NCBI GenBank assembly: GCA_024690425.1 | Contig: JAILCT010000203.1 | Location: forward strand, 1 to 19,915 | Source: Lachnospiraceae bacterium | GTDB lineage: Bacteria; Bacillota_A; Clostridia; Lachnospirales; Lachnospiraceae | Reading direction: 5' to 3' | DNA length: 19,915 bases | Shown: positions 7,164-17,834 of the stretch, piece after piece | How the letters are laid out: every line of letters begins with the position of its first letter | Position numbering within the stretch: position 1 is the first letter of the stretch | Made by a program: the position numbers and the translations under genes | The notes under the pieces: generated by a model | The model's database searches: none | Told to the model about the DNA's origin: nothing | The model's input: only the letters and a program-made list of their open reading frames with translations

Positions 7164-7194
7164 TGAAGACACGGGGACGGTTCTTCTGTCTTCA
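7164..7194. repeat. Diverged copy of the GGGGACGGTTC palindromic repeat
   Basis: TGAAGACA (7164-7171) and TGTCTTCA (7187-7194) form a perfect 8-bp inverted repeat around the core GGGGACGGTTC. It fills most of the 55-base gap between the mutS2 stop and the response-regulator start. The core matches the units in rlmD and mutS2, but the stem bases are different and complementary to each other, as expected of a hairpin family under structural constraint. It may also act as an mRNA processing or stability element here. Confidence 0.75.
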
Positions 7195-7204
7195 TTTTAT
7201 CTTT

Positions 7205-9628
7205 TCACTTAAATTCCACAACCGTAACGCCCGCATCCCCTTCACCATACTCGGCGAGCCTGTACGATTTAACATATTTTATCCTCTTAAGATGATCCCA
7301 CACAGCGTTTCTTAAGGCTCCCGTTCCCTTACCGTGTACTATCCTTACCGTTTCAAGGTGGGACAGATAAGCATCATCAAGGTATTTCTCAAGCTTCGGG
7401 ATCGCTTCATCAACACGGCTTCCTATCAGGTTAAGTTCCATTGAGATGGTGCCTGATTTTGACAGGCTCTGGCCCATCCTGTATCCTGAACTTCCCTTCT
7501 TAGCGCTGCCCTTACCCTTGTGGTGGATCCCGGGACCCGTGATATCGTCCGTCATAACGAACTCAATATCATTCATGTTGGCCTGCATCCGCATGATCCC
7601 GCACTGGACGAAGAGATTGCCCTTATTGTCCGGCAGGGAGCTTACTGTTCCCTCAAGGTTCATGGATATGATCCTTACGCTCTCTCCCAGCCTGAAGTCG
7701 GAAGCCTTCGGTAAAGCCGGGGCCCGCTTTCCCGGATCATTTCCCCCGGGTGAACCGAGGAACCGTCCCCCCGTTTCACCTTGTTTTACCTCGGTAAGTT
7801 TATTTCTTATCTTACTTCTCTCGTCTTCCATCTCACGGATGGTGCCGTACTTTTGGAAGTTCCGTATCGCCCTGTCCGCGCTGTCCTTGGCATCAAGGAG
7901 CAGCTCCTTGGCTTCCTCCCTTGCCTCGTTAAGGATCCTCTCTCTCTGTTCGTTGAGCTTATTCTTCCTGTTCTCGTAATCACTCTTAAGGTTCTCGATC
8001 TCTTCCTTAAGGGATGCTATCGTAAGCTTCTCCTGCTCGATGAGAACCCTGTTTGATTCAAGCTCGGAGATGACATCCTCAAAGGACTCATCCGCCTCGC
8101 TTATCTTATCCCTGGCGCTGTCTATTATATAGGAAGGAAGTCCCAGCTTGCCGGCTATTGCGAAAGCATTACTCTTACCCGGGATACCGATAAGAAGCCT
8201 GTATGTCGGTGCCAGTGTCTCAACATTGAACTCACAGCTTGCATTGCACACACCTTCCTCCCTTAAGGCATAAACCTTAAGTTCGCTGTAATGTGTGGTC
8301 GCAGCCGTTCTTATACCCTGCCTGTGCAGATGGTCAAGGATCGCCATAGCCAGCGCCGCCCCTTCGGTGGGATCGGTACCGGCACCCAGTTCATCAAAGA
8401 GACACAGGGATCCCTCATCCGCCTTATCGAGTATATTCACTATCGTCTTCATATGGGACGAGAAGGTCGACAGGCTCTGCTCAATGCTCTGCTCGTCTCC
8501 TATATCCGCAAACACCTCACTGAATATTCCCAGCTGTGAATGGTCAAGTGCAGGTATCATCAATCCCGACTGGCCCATCAGCGTAAGAAGCCCTATCGTC
8601 TTGAGGGCCACCGTCTTACCACCGGTATTCGGTCCCGTTATGACCAGCAGGTCAAAATCATCCCCGAGCCTAATATCTATAGGTACCACCCTGCTCTTAT
8701 CAATAAGCGGATGCCTTGCCTTCTTAAGGCTGATGATCCTGTCTTCATTATACTCAGGCCTGGTCGCCTTCATATCAAGCGCCAGCCTGCCCCTTGCGAA
8801 TACAAAGTCAAGCTCGGTCATTATGAGCTGATCATTGCGTATTTCTTCCGAGCTCTCACCGCACCTCACAGACAGTCCGGCAAGGATCACTTCTATCTCC
8901 TTGGCTTCCTTAATGTCGAGCTCCCTTAATTCATTGTTAAGGTTTACTATCTCCGTCGGCTCGATAAACAGGGTGGATGCCGTCTGTGACCTGTCATGGA
9001 TCATACCGGGCACGCTGCCCTTATGCTCGGCCTTGACCGGAATGCAGTACCTGCCTTCGCGCATGGTGATGACACTGTCCTGAAGGTAAGACTTGTACGT
9101 GGTATTGACCATGCTGTTTAAGCGTGAATGTATCCTGTCATTCGTTGCCTTCTTAAGCCGCCTGATGTTCTTAAGTTCACTGCTCGCATCATCTGCTATC
9201 TCATCCTCCGACAGTATGCATCTCCTGATCTCGGAAGATATCTGGCTCAAGGGTGCAAGGGCATCAAACATCTCATCAAGGGAATCCCTCTCGCTCTCAT
9301 CGTCCTTACGTCCATATGACTTAACCCTGGCTGCATTCTCGAGAAGTCCCGCGATGTTAAGGAGTTCTCCGGCCGTTATGGAACTTCCCTTATCAAGCCT
9401 CTTAAGCGAGGCCTCCACGGACTTATTGGAACCGAAATTAACTGATGAATTCCTAAGCAGCCTGCCCACGCAGTCGTAGGTCTCCTGCTGAAGGTTGTTT
9501 ATTTCCCGTATATCTGATGAGGGCTTAAGGGCCAGGCACTTATCCCTTCCCGGATCCGATGTGGCCTGATCGGCAAGCATCCTCTTTATTTTATTATATT
9601 CAAGTGTATCGAGTACTTTATCATTCAT
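7205..9628 (-). CDS. mutS2: MutS2 ATPase/endonuclease with Smr domain, carrying a repeat insertion in its linker
   Basis: MutS-like ABC ATPase without the mismatch-recognition domain, linked to suppression of recombination and, in Bacillus, to handling of collided ribosomes. Numbered from the chosen start: core and clamp about 1-320, Walker A GPNTGGKT (332-339), Walker B CLFDELGAGTDP with D412-E413, coiled coil about 510-610, KOW-like region about 640-700, C-terminal Smr domain about 733-807 with HGKGTGALR. The chosen start (ATG 9626-9628, MNDKVLDTLEYNKI) matches the usual MutS2 N-terminus; an in-frame ATG at 9658 would add 10 residues. Length 807 is slightly above the usual 785 or so. Residues around 617-626 (GETGGRFLGS) are encoded by the palindromic repeat. 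The Smr LDLRG motif reads LNLIG, so nuclease activity may differ. Confidence 0.93.
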   Translation of the reverse strand: MNDKVLDTLEYNKIKRMLADQATSDPGRDKCLALKPSSDIREINNLQQETYDCVGRLLRNSSVNFGSNKSVEASLKRLDKGSSITAGELLNIAGLLENAARVKSYGRKDDESERDSLDEMFDALAPLSQISSEIRRCILSEDEIADDASSELKNIRRLKKATNDRIHSRLNSMVNTTYKSYLQDSVITMREGRYCIPVKAEHKGSVPGMIHDRSQTASTLFIEPTEIVNLNNELRELDIKEAKEIEVILAGLSVRCGESSEEIRNDQLIMTELDFVFARGRLALDMKATRPEYNEDRIISLKKARHPLIDKSRVVPIDIRLGDDFDLLVITGPNTGGKTVALKTIGLLTLMGQSGLMIPALDHSQLGIFSEVFADIGDEQSIEQSLSTFSSHMKTIVNILDKADEGSLCLFDELGAGTDPTEGAALAMAILDHLHRQGIRTAATTHYSELKVYALREEGVCNASCEFNVETLAPTYRLLIGIPGKSNAFAIAGKLGLPSYIIDSARDKISEADESFEDVISELESNRVLIEQEKLTIASLKEEIENLKSDYENRKNKLNEQRERILNEAREEAKELLLDAKDSADRAIRNFQKYGTIREMEDERSKIRNKLTEVKQGETGGRFLGSPGGNDPGKRAPALPKASDFRLGESVRIISMNLEGTVSSLPDNKGNLFVQCGIMRMQANMNDIEFVMTDDITGPGIHHKGKGSAKKGSSGYRMGQSLSKSGTISMELNLIGSRVDEAIPKLEKYLDDAYLSHLETVRIVHGKGTGALRNAVWDHLKRIKYVKSYRLAEYGEGDAGVTVVEFK
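7749..7780. repeat. Single GGGGACGGTTC palindromic repeat inserted in frame in mutS2
   Basis: A 32-base unit with complementary ends GGTGAA and TTCACC around the GGGGACGGTTC core. Twenty-nine consecutive bases are identical to the arms of the repeat in rlmD about 6.7 kb away. It adds about ten codons in a low-complexity linker between the MutS2 coiled coil and its C-terminal domains, without a stop or frameshift. Confidence 0.85.
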
Positions 9629-9747
9629 ATCAAAACCCAAGCTTAAATATTTTACCATATTTTCATATTAAAGAACACCCTGATGAGCCAAGCATTCCAC
9701 TCTCATGCGTTCTATCTTTATGCTTTCAAAGCTTATCACTTTTATAC

Positions 9748-9776
9748 TTGAATATCACAATTCATAGTGCTATAAT
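9748..9776 (+). promoter_or_regulatory. Sigma-A type promoter for the MMPL/GLUG operon
   Basis: TTGAAT (9748-9753), 17-base spacer, perfect TATAAT (9771-9776). Transcription would begin near 9783, leaving a leader of about 40 bases to the ATG at 9825. It lies in the 196-base divergent region shared with mutS2. No convincing mutS2 promoter was found, only a weak extended -10-like TGGTAAAAT on the other strand near 9650. Confidence 0.75.
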
Positions 9777-9824
9777 TGTCTGATATTTAAAGATTGTTAA
9801 TTTATTAACGCAAGGAAAACACCA

Positions 9825-12386
9825 ATGGAACCTAATACTAATGAGAAGGGCGGCGGCAGTGCCATGTTCAAGGTCTGCGGGTTTATCGTAGACAAGCGCA
9901 ACCTCTTCTTCCTTATATTTATCATACTGGCGATCTTCTCCGCTTTCTCGCGGAACTGGGTCAAGGTCGAAAATTCACTCGCAGCCTACCTCCCCCAACA
10001 GACGGAGACCAAGCAGGGACTTGACCTCATGGATGAGGAATTCGTTACCTACGGCTCATGTACGGTCATGATAGCGAACATCTCGTACTCACAGGCCGAA
10101 AAGATAAGATCGGAATTCGAAGATATAGCCGGTGTCTTCACCGTCAGTTTCGACGATACGGAACAACACTACAACAACGGATCAGCCCGCTTCGACATCA
10201 CATTCGATAAAGACGAAAAAGATAAAGCTTGTCTAATACCACTCGATGAAGTAAAAAAACTCATAGAACCCTACGATTCATACCTGTCAACAACGCTCGG
10301 AGATATACAGTCCGAGCTTATTGCCGATGAGATGCAGGTTATTTCGGTTCTTGTTGTTATAGTTGTACTTACGGTACTCCTTATCACGACCGAGGCCTAT
10401 GCCGAGATTCCCGTGCTTCTGATCACATTCGGAGCAGGCGCCGTGCTTCAGCTTGGTACCAACTTCCTGCTCGGGACAATATCCTTCGTTTCCAACTCGG
10501 TTACGATAGTCCTCCAGCTGGCCCTGTCGGTTGACTACGCTGTCATCTTCCTGAACAGATATAAGGAAGAGCACAGAACCATGGAACCCAGAGAAGCTAT
10601 AATCACTGCGCTTACCAAGGCCATTCCCGAAATATCCGGAAGTTCGCTCACAACAGTCGGCGGTCTTATAGCCATGACTTTCATGCAGTATAAGATAGGT
10701 CCCGATATGGGTATCGTACTTATCAAGGCCATTATCTTAAGCCTTGTTTCGGTATTCCTTCTTATGCCCGGCATAATCATGCTGTTCGCACCTCTCATGG
10801 AGAAGACGAAGCATAGGAACTTCATCCCTGATATTCCCTTTGTCGGTAAGTTCGACTACTCTACAAGGTTTATTATAGCTCCGCTCTTCCTGGTTGCTAT
10901 CGTAGTTGCATTTTTCATACAGAATAAATGCCCCTATGTGTTCGGTTATTCGACCCTGCATACACCTATTCAGAACAAGGTGCAGATCGCGGATGAAATG
11001 ATAGATAACACCTTCGGCGATGACAACCTCATAGCCCTTGTTGTTCCCTCGGGCGATTACGAGAGTGAGAAGAAGCTCCTTGACAGGCTCGAATCAAGTC
11101 CCGAGGTAAAGTCATGCACGGGTCTTGCCAATACGGAAGCGATAGGCGGCTACACCCTTACGGACAGGCTTTCCCCCAGACAGTTCTCCGAACTCCTTGA
11201 TATAGACTATGAAGTTGCCCAGCTCATATATACTGCCTATGCGGTCAATGATGAAGACTACGCCAAGGTCGTGAACGGCCTTCCTTCATACAGGGTACCC
11301 CTTATCGATATGTTCATGTTCATACATGAAGAGGTTGATGAGGGTTATGTCACACTCGATAAGGAAACTCAGGAGACGCTCGACAATGCATATAAGATGA
11401 TGAATTTTGCAAAGGAACAGCTCCAGGGCGAGAATTATTCGCGAATGCTTGTCTACTTAAACCTTCCCGAGGAAAATCAGGAGACATATGACTTTATTGA
11501 TAAGATGCATGATATGGCCCATGAGTACTACGGCGGAAATGTATATACGGTAGGTGAATCCGTCAGCCAGCTTGATCTTAAGAAGACCTTCTCAAGGGAT
11601 AACCTTGTTGTAAATATCGTATCTATACTGGTGGTACTTGTTGTACTGCTCTTTACCTTTAAGTCGGCGGGTATGCCAGTCCTGCTTATCGCGGTCATAC
11701 AGGGAAGTATCTGGATCAACTTCTCGGTGCCCTCGCTGCAGCAGACCAACATTTTCTTCTTAAGCCAGCTTATCGTAAGTTCCATCCAGATGGGTGCCAA
11801 CATCGATTATGCCATCGTTATAGCAGGGCGCTACACTGAGCTGCGCGGAAGCAAGAGCAGGCGCGAATCCATCATAGAGACAATGAACTTCTCGTTCCCT
11901 ACTATCATAACATCGGGAACCATGCTTGCCGTTGCAGGCATTCTCATAGGTAAGCTTACATCGGACGGTGCGATATACGGCATAGGTCAGTGTCTGGGAC
12001 GCGGAACCATTATTTCGATCTTTATCACCATGTTCGTCCTGCCACAGATCCTCCTTGTAGGTGACACCATCATAAGCAAGACCGCATTTGTAATGAACAT
12101 GCCCATACGTACCAGGGAAGCAACCGGTCTCAATCATGTAAACGGTATTGTAAGAGGCCGTATCAACGGTGTCGTTACAGGTACCATGAATGCCATAGTC
12201 CGCGGTGACTTAAGCGCCTTCGTAGAGGCCGGAAATATCACTCCTCTTACGGAAGAGGAAGCCGATGAGCAGATCAATGCCCTTCCAATGAGGGTTATAG
12301 ATAAGGAAGATAAGGCCGTCAAAAAAAAGGCACATTCCGATAAAAGAAAACTGGAAAAGGAGGAGGTGCAGGACAATGAGAAATAG
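9825..12386 (+). CDS. MMPL/RND-superfamily membrane transporter
   Basis: An 853-residue protein with the two-fold RND plan: TM1 about 26-43, a large outside loop, a bundle of five helices about 170-325, TM7 about 350-368, a second outside loop, and a second helix bundle about 590-765. Each half carries the Asp-Tyr pair typical of MmpL proton relays: D237-Y238 (LSVDYAVIFLNRY) and D661-Y662 (ANIDYAIVIAGRY). The family exports lipids or other hydrophobic molecules using the proton gradient; the substrate here is unknown. A charged cytoplasmic tail follows (about 770-853). Start: AAGGAAAA upstream of ATG 9825; an internal ATG at 9864 is possible. The last 11 bases overlap the GLUG gene, so the two are co-translated. 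Confidence 0.92.
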   Translation: MEPNTNEKGGGSAMFKVCGFIVDKRNLFFLIFIILAIFSAFSRNWVKVENSLAAYLPQQTETKQGLDLMDEEFVTYGSCTVMIANISYSQAEKIRSEFEDIAGVFTVSFDDTEQHYNNGSARFDITFDKDEKDKACLIPLDEVKKLIEPYDSYLSTTLGDIQSELIADEMQVISVLVVIVVLTVLLITTEAYAEIPVLLITFGAGAVLQLGTNFLLGTISFVSNSVTIVLQLALSVDYAVIFLNRYKEEHRTMEPREAIITALTKAIPEISGSSLTTVGGLIAMTFMQYKIGPDMGIVLIKAIILSLVSVFLLMPGIIMLFAPLMEKTKHRNFIPDIPFVGKFDYSTRFIIAPLFLVAIVVAFFIQNKCPYVFGYSTLHTPIQNKVQIADEMIDNTFGDDNLIALVVPSGDYESEKKLLDRLESSPEVKSCTGLANTEAIGGYTLTDRLSPRQFSELLDIDYEVAQLIYTAYAVNDEDYAKVVNGLPSYRVPLIDMFMFIHEEVDEGYVTLDKETQETLDNAYKMMNFAKEQLQGENYSRMLVYLNLPEENQETYDFIDKMHDMAHEYYGGNVYTVGESVSQLDLKKTFSRDNLVVNIVSILVVLVVLLFTFKSAGMPVLLIAVIQGSIWINFSVPSLQQTNIFFLSQLIVSSIQMGANIDYAIVIAGRYTELRGSKSRRESIIETMNFSFPTIITSGTMLAVAGILIGKLTSDGAIYGIGQCLGRGTIISIFITMFVLPQILLVGDTIISKTAFVMNMPIRTREATGLNHVNGIVRGRINGVVTGTMNAIVRGDLSAFVEAGNITPLTEEEADEQINALPMRVIDKEDKAVKKKAHSDKRKLEKEEVQDNEK

Positions 12387-15300
12387 AAGGCTTGCAGCCC
12401 TTATGACCTTTTCCATATTGAGTTCCCTTATCCTTGGAGACATTACTGCGATAAGGGCATACGGAGAAACAGGGATCAGCTTAACGGAAGGGTCCGGAAA
12501 GGGGCCCGCCGTAGAGGTTATCCGGGTCGATGATGAAGGAAACGAGATCCACGAGGATGCGGAAGCTTCAAATCCCGATGAAGTTGTGACAACTTCCGAA
12601 AACATGTCATATGAGGATGATCTCAGCGGTTACAGCTTCTCCACCGACGGTATCGAAATGTCCACAATAAGCGTGGGAAGTGCCGATGACATGATAGAGC
12701 TTGCCAAAAACTGCCGGCTTGATACATGGTCCCGTGATAAGTATATCGTCCTCACGGATGACATTGTTCTTGACGGAAGTGACTTTGAATATATTCCCAC
12801 TTTTGGCGGTGTATTTAACGGAAACGGACATACCATATCAGGCGTCGCGATCTCCGATGCGGAATCATATACCGGACTCTTCTGTATAACACAGGAGAGC
12901 GCCGTTATAAAGGATCTTAAGGTGGAAGGATCTATGGCCCCGTCCGGCAAGCAGATGGCGACCGGAGGTATCGTTGGCGACAACTACGGAATGATAACAG
13001 GCTGCTCCTTCTCCGGGAATGTGAACGGATATGATTACACAGGCGGGATAGCAGGTTACAACGAACAGTCGGGAACGATAAGCAGCTGCACTTCATCGGG
13101 CATCGTGATGGGCATGCACTTTACCGGAGGGATAACCGGTTATAACTTAGGTACCATTTCAGGCTGCACCAACGACTGCAAGATAAATATCTCAAGCGTT
13201 GATGAGACCATATCCATAAAGGATCTGAGCATCGACCAGTATGCCGATAAGATCAAAAACCTCTTTGGCGACAACAACAAGCAGGATTCTACCAACATAA
13301 TCAATTCAACGGTTGATGTCGGCGGAATATGCGGATATTCCCAGGGAGTTATAATAAGCTGTGTCAATAACGGACTTATCGGCTATGAGCATGTCGGCTA
13401 CAATGTCGGCGGTATCGCAGGACGGCAGAACGGATACATCGACTTATGTGTTAACAACGGCGAAGTATACGGCCGTAAGGATGTCGGCGGCATCGCTGGT
13501 CAGGCCGAGCCTTATGTGATCATCGATATCACCGAAGACATCATAAGCCAGCTCACCTCCAACATGAATACACTCCATGATCTTGTAAATGTAACCCTTA
13601 ATGATGCAGGAGATGAGTCAAACCTTATAACCGCCCGCCTCAACATGGTCAAGAACTTCACAGACAGGGCCTTAAACGATACATCCTATCTGGCCAATGA
13701 GACCGAGGACTTCATAAACAAGGCCATGGATTCAGGCACCGAGGCCTTAAGCAGGATAGATTATGCCCTGGAAGAATCATCAAGGCAGGGAGGTGTCCTT
13801 GATAAGACCGCACAGGGCTTCACCGATGCTTCCACAGCTGCTTCCAACCTGACCAAAGCCGTAAATGACCTTGACATATATAAGTATATGAACGAATCCG
13901 AGAAGGTCAGCTATAATCAGGCTAAGCAAAACATAGATAACGCCAACGGTGATTATCAAAATATGCTCAGTTCGCACAGGAATAATGAGTATAACTACTA
14001 TTATGTAAAATACATAAGCAAAGTCAGCAATAACACTACTCACAAAACAGTCAGTTCGGATATCGTGTTTGTTGATGGCAGCAATAACCCCGTTGATATA
14101 TCATCACTTCCGGATACTCCGGAAGCATACAAGGATATAAAGGTAATGCGAAGGGACCTTACAACGGATCCTCCGACCCTTAATCCCTTCCCGTCAAAAT
14201 CAGGTGATTTTGCATCAAGCGATGCCGCACTCGATGCAGAAGCAGGCACCGCAGCGGAGGCTGAGATACTGGCCAATACGGAGAATGAATTCAAGGGTAA
14301 ATACGGAATGCCGTATCCTGAGTACCTTACACAGAATGTTACCGTTATAGAACAGACTATATCCGCCCATACACAGGAGATGAGCGATGAAACCCGCAAG
14401 GATGTCAAGTATGCCATCAGTTATACCAAACAGACGATGAGTGATTTTGCGGGAGCTGTCAATGAAACCAGAAATATAGTATCCAACATAAGCGGGCGAC
14501 CGGATATAACCCTTCCCAAGCTGTCACCCGAGTACCAGGCCAGATCGAACAGCCTTGTTGCCAATATACAGGGCATGAGTGACAACTTAGGCTTCCTTAA
14601 TAATGAGATGAACTCCTCCAACCAACAGCTTGTCGACGATATGGTTGAGGTCAACGATCAGTTCAATGTCATCATGCTCCTTATAGCGGATGCGATAGAC
14701 GGGGTACTGGATGCGGATTATACCGATGTGTATGAGGACAATTCCCTGGCAGTCGCAGGCGAGTGTACAGATGCGACCATCGCCGATTCCGTTAACTACG
14801 GTGCGGTGCACGGTGATATAGATACTTCGGGAATCGCAGGTACCATGGCCATTGAGTATGATTTTGACTTAGAGAGTGATGTTACCGGCATCAAGGATGC
14901 GGCAACCGGAACAACATACCGGACCAAATGCGTATTGAGGCGTGATAAGAACGAAGGATACGTTGAAGGCGTTAAGGATTACGTCGGTGGTATATGCGGC
15001 CTCCAGGAGATGGGAACGATCCTTGGCTGTCAGAATTACGGTAAGCTTAAGAGTAACTCCGGTGATTATGTCGGCGGCATATCCGGCAAGTCCCTGTCAA
15101 CCGTCCACAACAGCTACACAAAAGGCATCCTTGCAGGCGGAGATTATATCGGCGGTATCACAGGCATGGGATATGATATAAGGGGTTGTTACTCACTTCC
15201 GACGATCACGGGAGACGGGAGCTGCCATGGAGCCATCGCAGGTGACAACAGTCCCGACGGACGGATATTCGCTAACTATTTCGTATCGGATGATGAAGCA

Positions 15301-16059
15301 GGTGTAAACAGGGTAAGCTATTCCGGAAAGGCAGAGCCGATAACCTACGAGGAACTTATAAGCACAGAAGGCATGCCTCCCGAATTTAAGACTGTGAGGG
15401 TAAGCTTTATCCTTGATGATGAGGTAATAGATACGGAGGATTATCCATACGGCGAGAGTGTAAGTTCACTTCCCCTTGAATTGTCCGACGGTGAATACAT
15501 CTTATGGGACTGGGAGAATTCGAAGCTTGATAACTTAAGATGTGATGCCGAGCTTATAGGAACAACCGCAAGGTATATCACGACACTTGCGGGTATACAG
15601 CTTCGTTCAAGCGGCCAGTCGGCAGTCCTTGCTGACGGCAGGTTCACTAAGGATGATGTGCTTGGCGCAACGCTTCTTCAGGACAATGACACGGATATCA
15701 TCGAGCACTGGAAGCTTGAGATTCCGGATGATCATGAAGCGGAACACCTTATAAGATACTGTCCGCCGGATGAAGTTAAGGATGTCCGTATATATCTTCT
15801 TAGCGGTGCTGACCGTTTGGATACGGAACCTGTCAAAATGGGAAAATACTACACCTTCACCGCTCCGGGAAGCGAAGTGGAATTCCTTGTTAAGGATGCG
15901 ACCCTCAACCCCTTCATGAAGTATCTTAAGTATGAGATAGGAGGAGCGGCAGTCCTTCTTGCAGTAATCCTTATTGCCGTGATCTCCAAGAGGGGTAAAA
16001 AAGCAAAACCAAAGAATCCGGAAGACAATATAATAGATATCGATCTGGATAAAGAATAG
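12376..16059 (+). CDS. Secreted, membrane-anchored GLUG-repeat surface protein
   Basis: A 1227-residue protein with an N-terminal signal peptide (basic start, hydrophobic about 8-22, cleavage likely near residues 28-31). GLUG-type repeats (pattern V/T-GGI-x-G) form a first block about 190-378, with a further copy near 815-825 and a second block about 865-985. The two blocks are separated by about 420 residues that look largely helical, Asn/Ser/Asp-rich and coiled-coil-like. The C-terminus has one TM helix (about 1188-1208), then RGKKAKPK and an acidic tail; there is no LPXTG motif. GLUG repeats are known from adhesins and IgA-protease-like proteins. The Shine-Dalgarno sequence AGGAGG lies inside the MMPL gene, and the start overlaps its end by 11 bases. 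I infer an extracellular partner of the MMPL transporter; no enzymatic domain is recognisable. Confidence 0.88.
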   Translation: MRNRRLAALMTFSILSSLILGDITAIRAYGETGISLTEGSGKGPAVEVIRVDDEGNEIHEDAEASNPDEVVTTSENMSYEDDLSGYSFSTDGIEMSTISVGSADDMIELAKNCRLDTWSRDKYIVLTDDIVLDGSDFEYIPTFGGVFNGNGHTISGVAISDAESYTGLFCITQESAVIKDLKVEGSMAPSGKQMATGGIVGDNYGMITGCSFSGNVNGYDYTGGIAGYNEQSGTISSCTSSGIVMGMHFTGGITGYNLGTISGCTNDCKINISSVDETISIKDLSIDQYADKIKNLFGDNNKQDSTNIINSTVDVGGICGYSQGVIISCVNNGLIGYEHVGYNVGGIAGRQNGYIDLCVNNGEVYGRKDVGGIAGQAEPYVIIDITEDIISQLTSNMNTLHDLVNVTLNDAGDESNLITARLNMVKNFTDRALNDTSYLANETEDFINKAMDSGTEALSRIDYALEESSRQGGVLDKTAQGFTDASTAASNLTKAVNDLDIYKYMNESEKVSYNQAKQNIDNANGDYQNMLSSHRNNEYNYYYVKYISKVSNNTTHKTVSSDIVFVDGSNNPVDISSLPDTPEAYKDIKVMRRDLTTDPPTLNPFPSKSGDFASSDAALDAEAGTAAEAEILANTENEFKGKYGMPYPEYLTQNVTVIEQTISAHTQEMSDETRKDVKYAISYTKQTMSDFAGAVNETRNIVSNISGRPDITLPKLSPEYQARSNSLVANIQGMSDNLGFLNNEMNSSNQQLVDDMVEVNDQFNVIMLLIADAIDGVLDADYTDVYEDNSLAVAGECTDATIADSVNYGAVHGDIDTSGIAGTMAIEYDFDLESDVTGIKDAATGTTYRTKCVLRRDKNEGYVEGVKDYVGGICGLQEMGTILGCQNYGKLKSNSGDYVGGISGKSLSTVHNSYTKGILAGGDYIGGITGMGYDIRGCYSLPTITGDGSCHGAIAGDNSPDGRIFANYFVSDDEAGVNRVSYSGKAEPITYEELISTEGMPPEFKTVRVSFILDDEVIDTEDYPYGESVSSLPLELSDGEYILWDWENSKLDNLRCDAELIGTTARYITTLAGIQLRSSGQSAVLADGRFTKDDVLGATLLQDNDTDIIEHWKLEIPDDHEAEHLIRYCPPDEVKDVRIYLLSGADRLDTEPVKMGKYYTFTAPGSEVEFLVKDATLNPFMKYLKYEIGGAAVLLAVILIAVISKRGKKAKPKNPEDNIIDIDLDKE

Positions 16060-16102
16060 AACTGTTTCCAAGTATGTTTAGTAATGATTTTAATGATGAT
16101 AA

Positions 16103-16128
16103 AAGGGCCCGCCTTATGACGGACCCTT
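16103..16128. terminator. Bidirectional intrinsic terminator between the GLUG gene and enolase
   Basis: AAGGG-x-CCG and CGG-x-CCCTT form a stem with one C/A mismatch and an 8-base loop. On the plus strand it is followed by ATTATTATCTG, on the minus strand by TTTTATCATC. It sits between two convergent genes and would end both transcripts; the minus-strand U-run is the better one. Confidence 0.7.
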
Positions 16129-16177
16129 ATTATCTGTATTCCTGTATCTTATTACTATCCGATGTTCCTATCTTAGA

Positions 16178-17543
<1,366 letters not shown>

Positions 17544-17561
17544 ACAACCTTCGCGAATTTG

Positions 17562-17590
17562 AGCATAGCATAAATAAGGCTTGTTTGCAA
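17562..17590 (-). promoter_or_regulatory. Enolase promoter
   Basis: Read on the minus strand: TTGCAA (17590-17585), 17-base spacer, TATGCT (17567-17562) with an extended TGC just upstream. The expected transcript start is near 17555. Confidence 0.7.
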
Positions 17591-17605
17591 GGTTTCCGGC
17601 CAGAT

Positions 17606-17625
17606 TGGTTAGCATTTGCTAACCA
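17606..17625. promoter_or_regulatory. Palindrome upstream of the enolase promoter, candidate operator
   Basis: TGGTTAGCA and TGCTAACCA are perfect 9-base arms around a 2-base centre, ending 15 bases upstream of the enolase -35 and about 90 bases upstream of the ECF -35. The symmetric 20-bp shape fits a dimeric regulator. No U-run follows, so it is not a terminator. The half-site TTAGCA recalls CIRCE, but the CIRCE spacing and CTC are absent. Regulator unknown. Confidence 0.4.
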
Positions 17626-17717
17626 GTTCTTGTTCCCGTGATATTTTTTTGTGTAATTGTTATATATTATATGTAATGACTATGAATGATAATAGATTAT
17701 CTATATATGCAAAATCA

Positions 17718-17746
17718 TTGACATATCGCGGGTTCGGTTATATATT
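17718..17746 (+). promoter_or_regulatory. Promoter of the ECF S-component gene
   Basis: Consensus TTGACA (17718-17723), 17-base spacer, TATATT (17741-17746). The expected start is near 17752, giving a leader of about 88 bases. The stretch 17630-17717 before it is AT-rich and shows nothing else that I can name. Confidence 0.8.
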
Positions 17747-17755
17747 TCTATGGAG

Positions 17756-17834
17756 CGGAGGGATGGTTCACTCCGGTGCAAAGTTAATACTGTAATGGTT
17801 TTAATGGTCGATGACCTGAAGCCTCGGAAAGGAG
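17756..17834 (+). promoter_or_regulatory. Structured leader of the ECF gene, candidate metabolite-sensing RNA
   Basis: CGGAG (17756-17760) and CTCCG (17771-17775) form a hairpin; GGTC-GAT-GACC (17806-17816) forms a second. The CTCC of the first is also complementary to the GGAG of the Shine-Dalgarno sequence (17831-17834), so two mutually exclusive states are possible. S-component genes are often controlled by riboswitches. I could not match this leader to the TPP, FMN, cobalamin, THF or preQ1 consensus, so it stays unclassified. Confidence 0.35.

Noticed and set aside
7205..9658. Longer MutS2 start at 9658
   Set aside because: The extra ten residues are not typical of MutS2, neither start has a strong ribosome binding site, and a possible extended -10 overlaps the upstream ATG.
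17606..17625. CIRCE (HrcA) operator
   Set aside because: Only TTAGCA/TGCTAA is shared; the full TTAGCACTC half-site and 9-base spacer are missing, and enolase is not a usual HrcA target.
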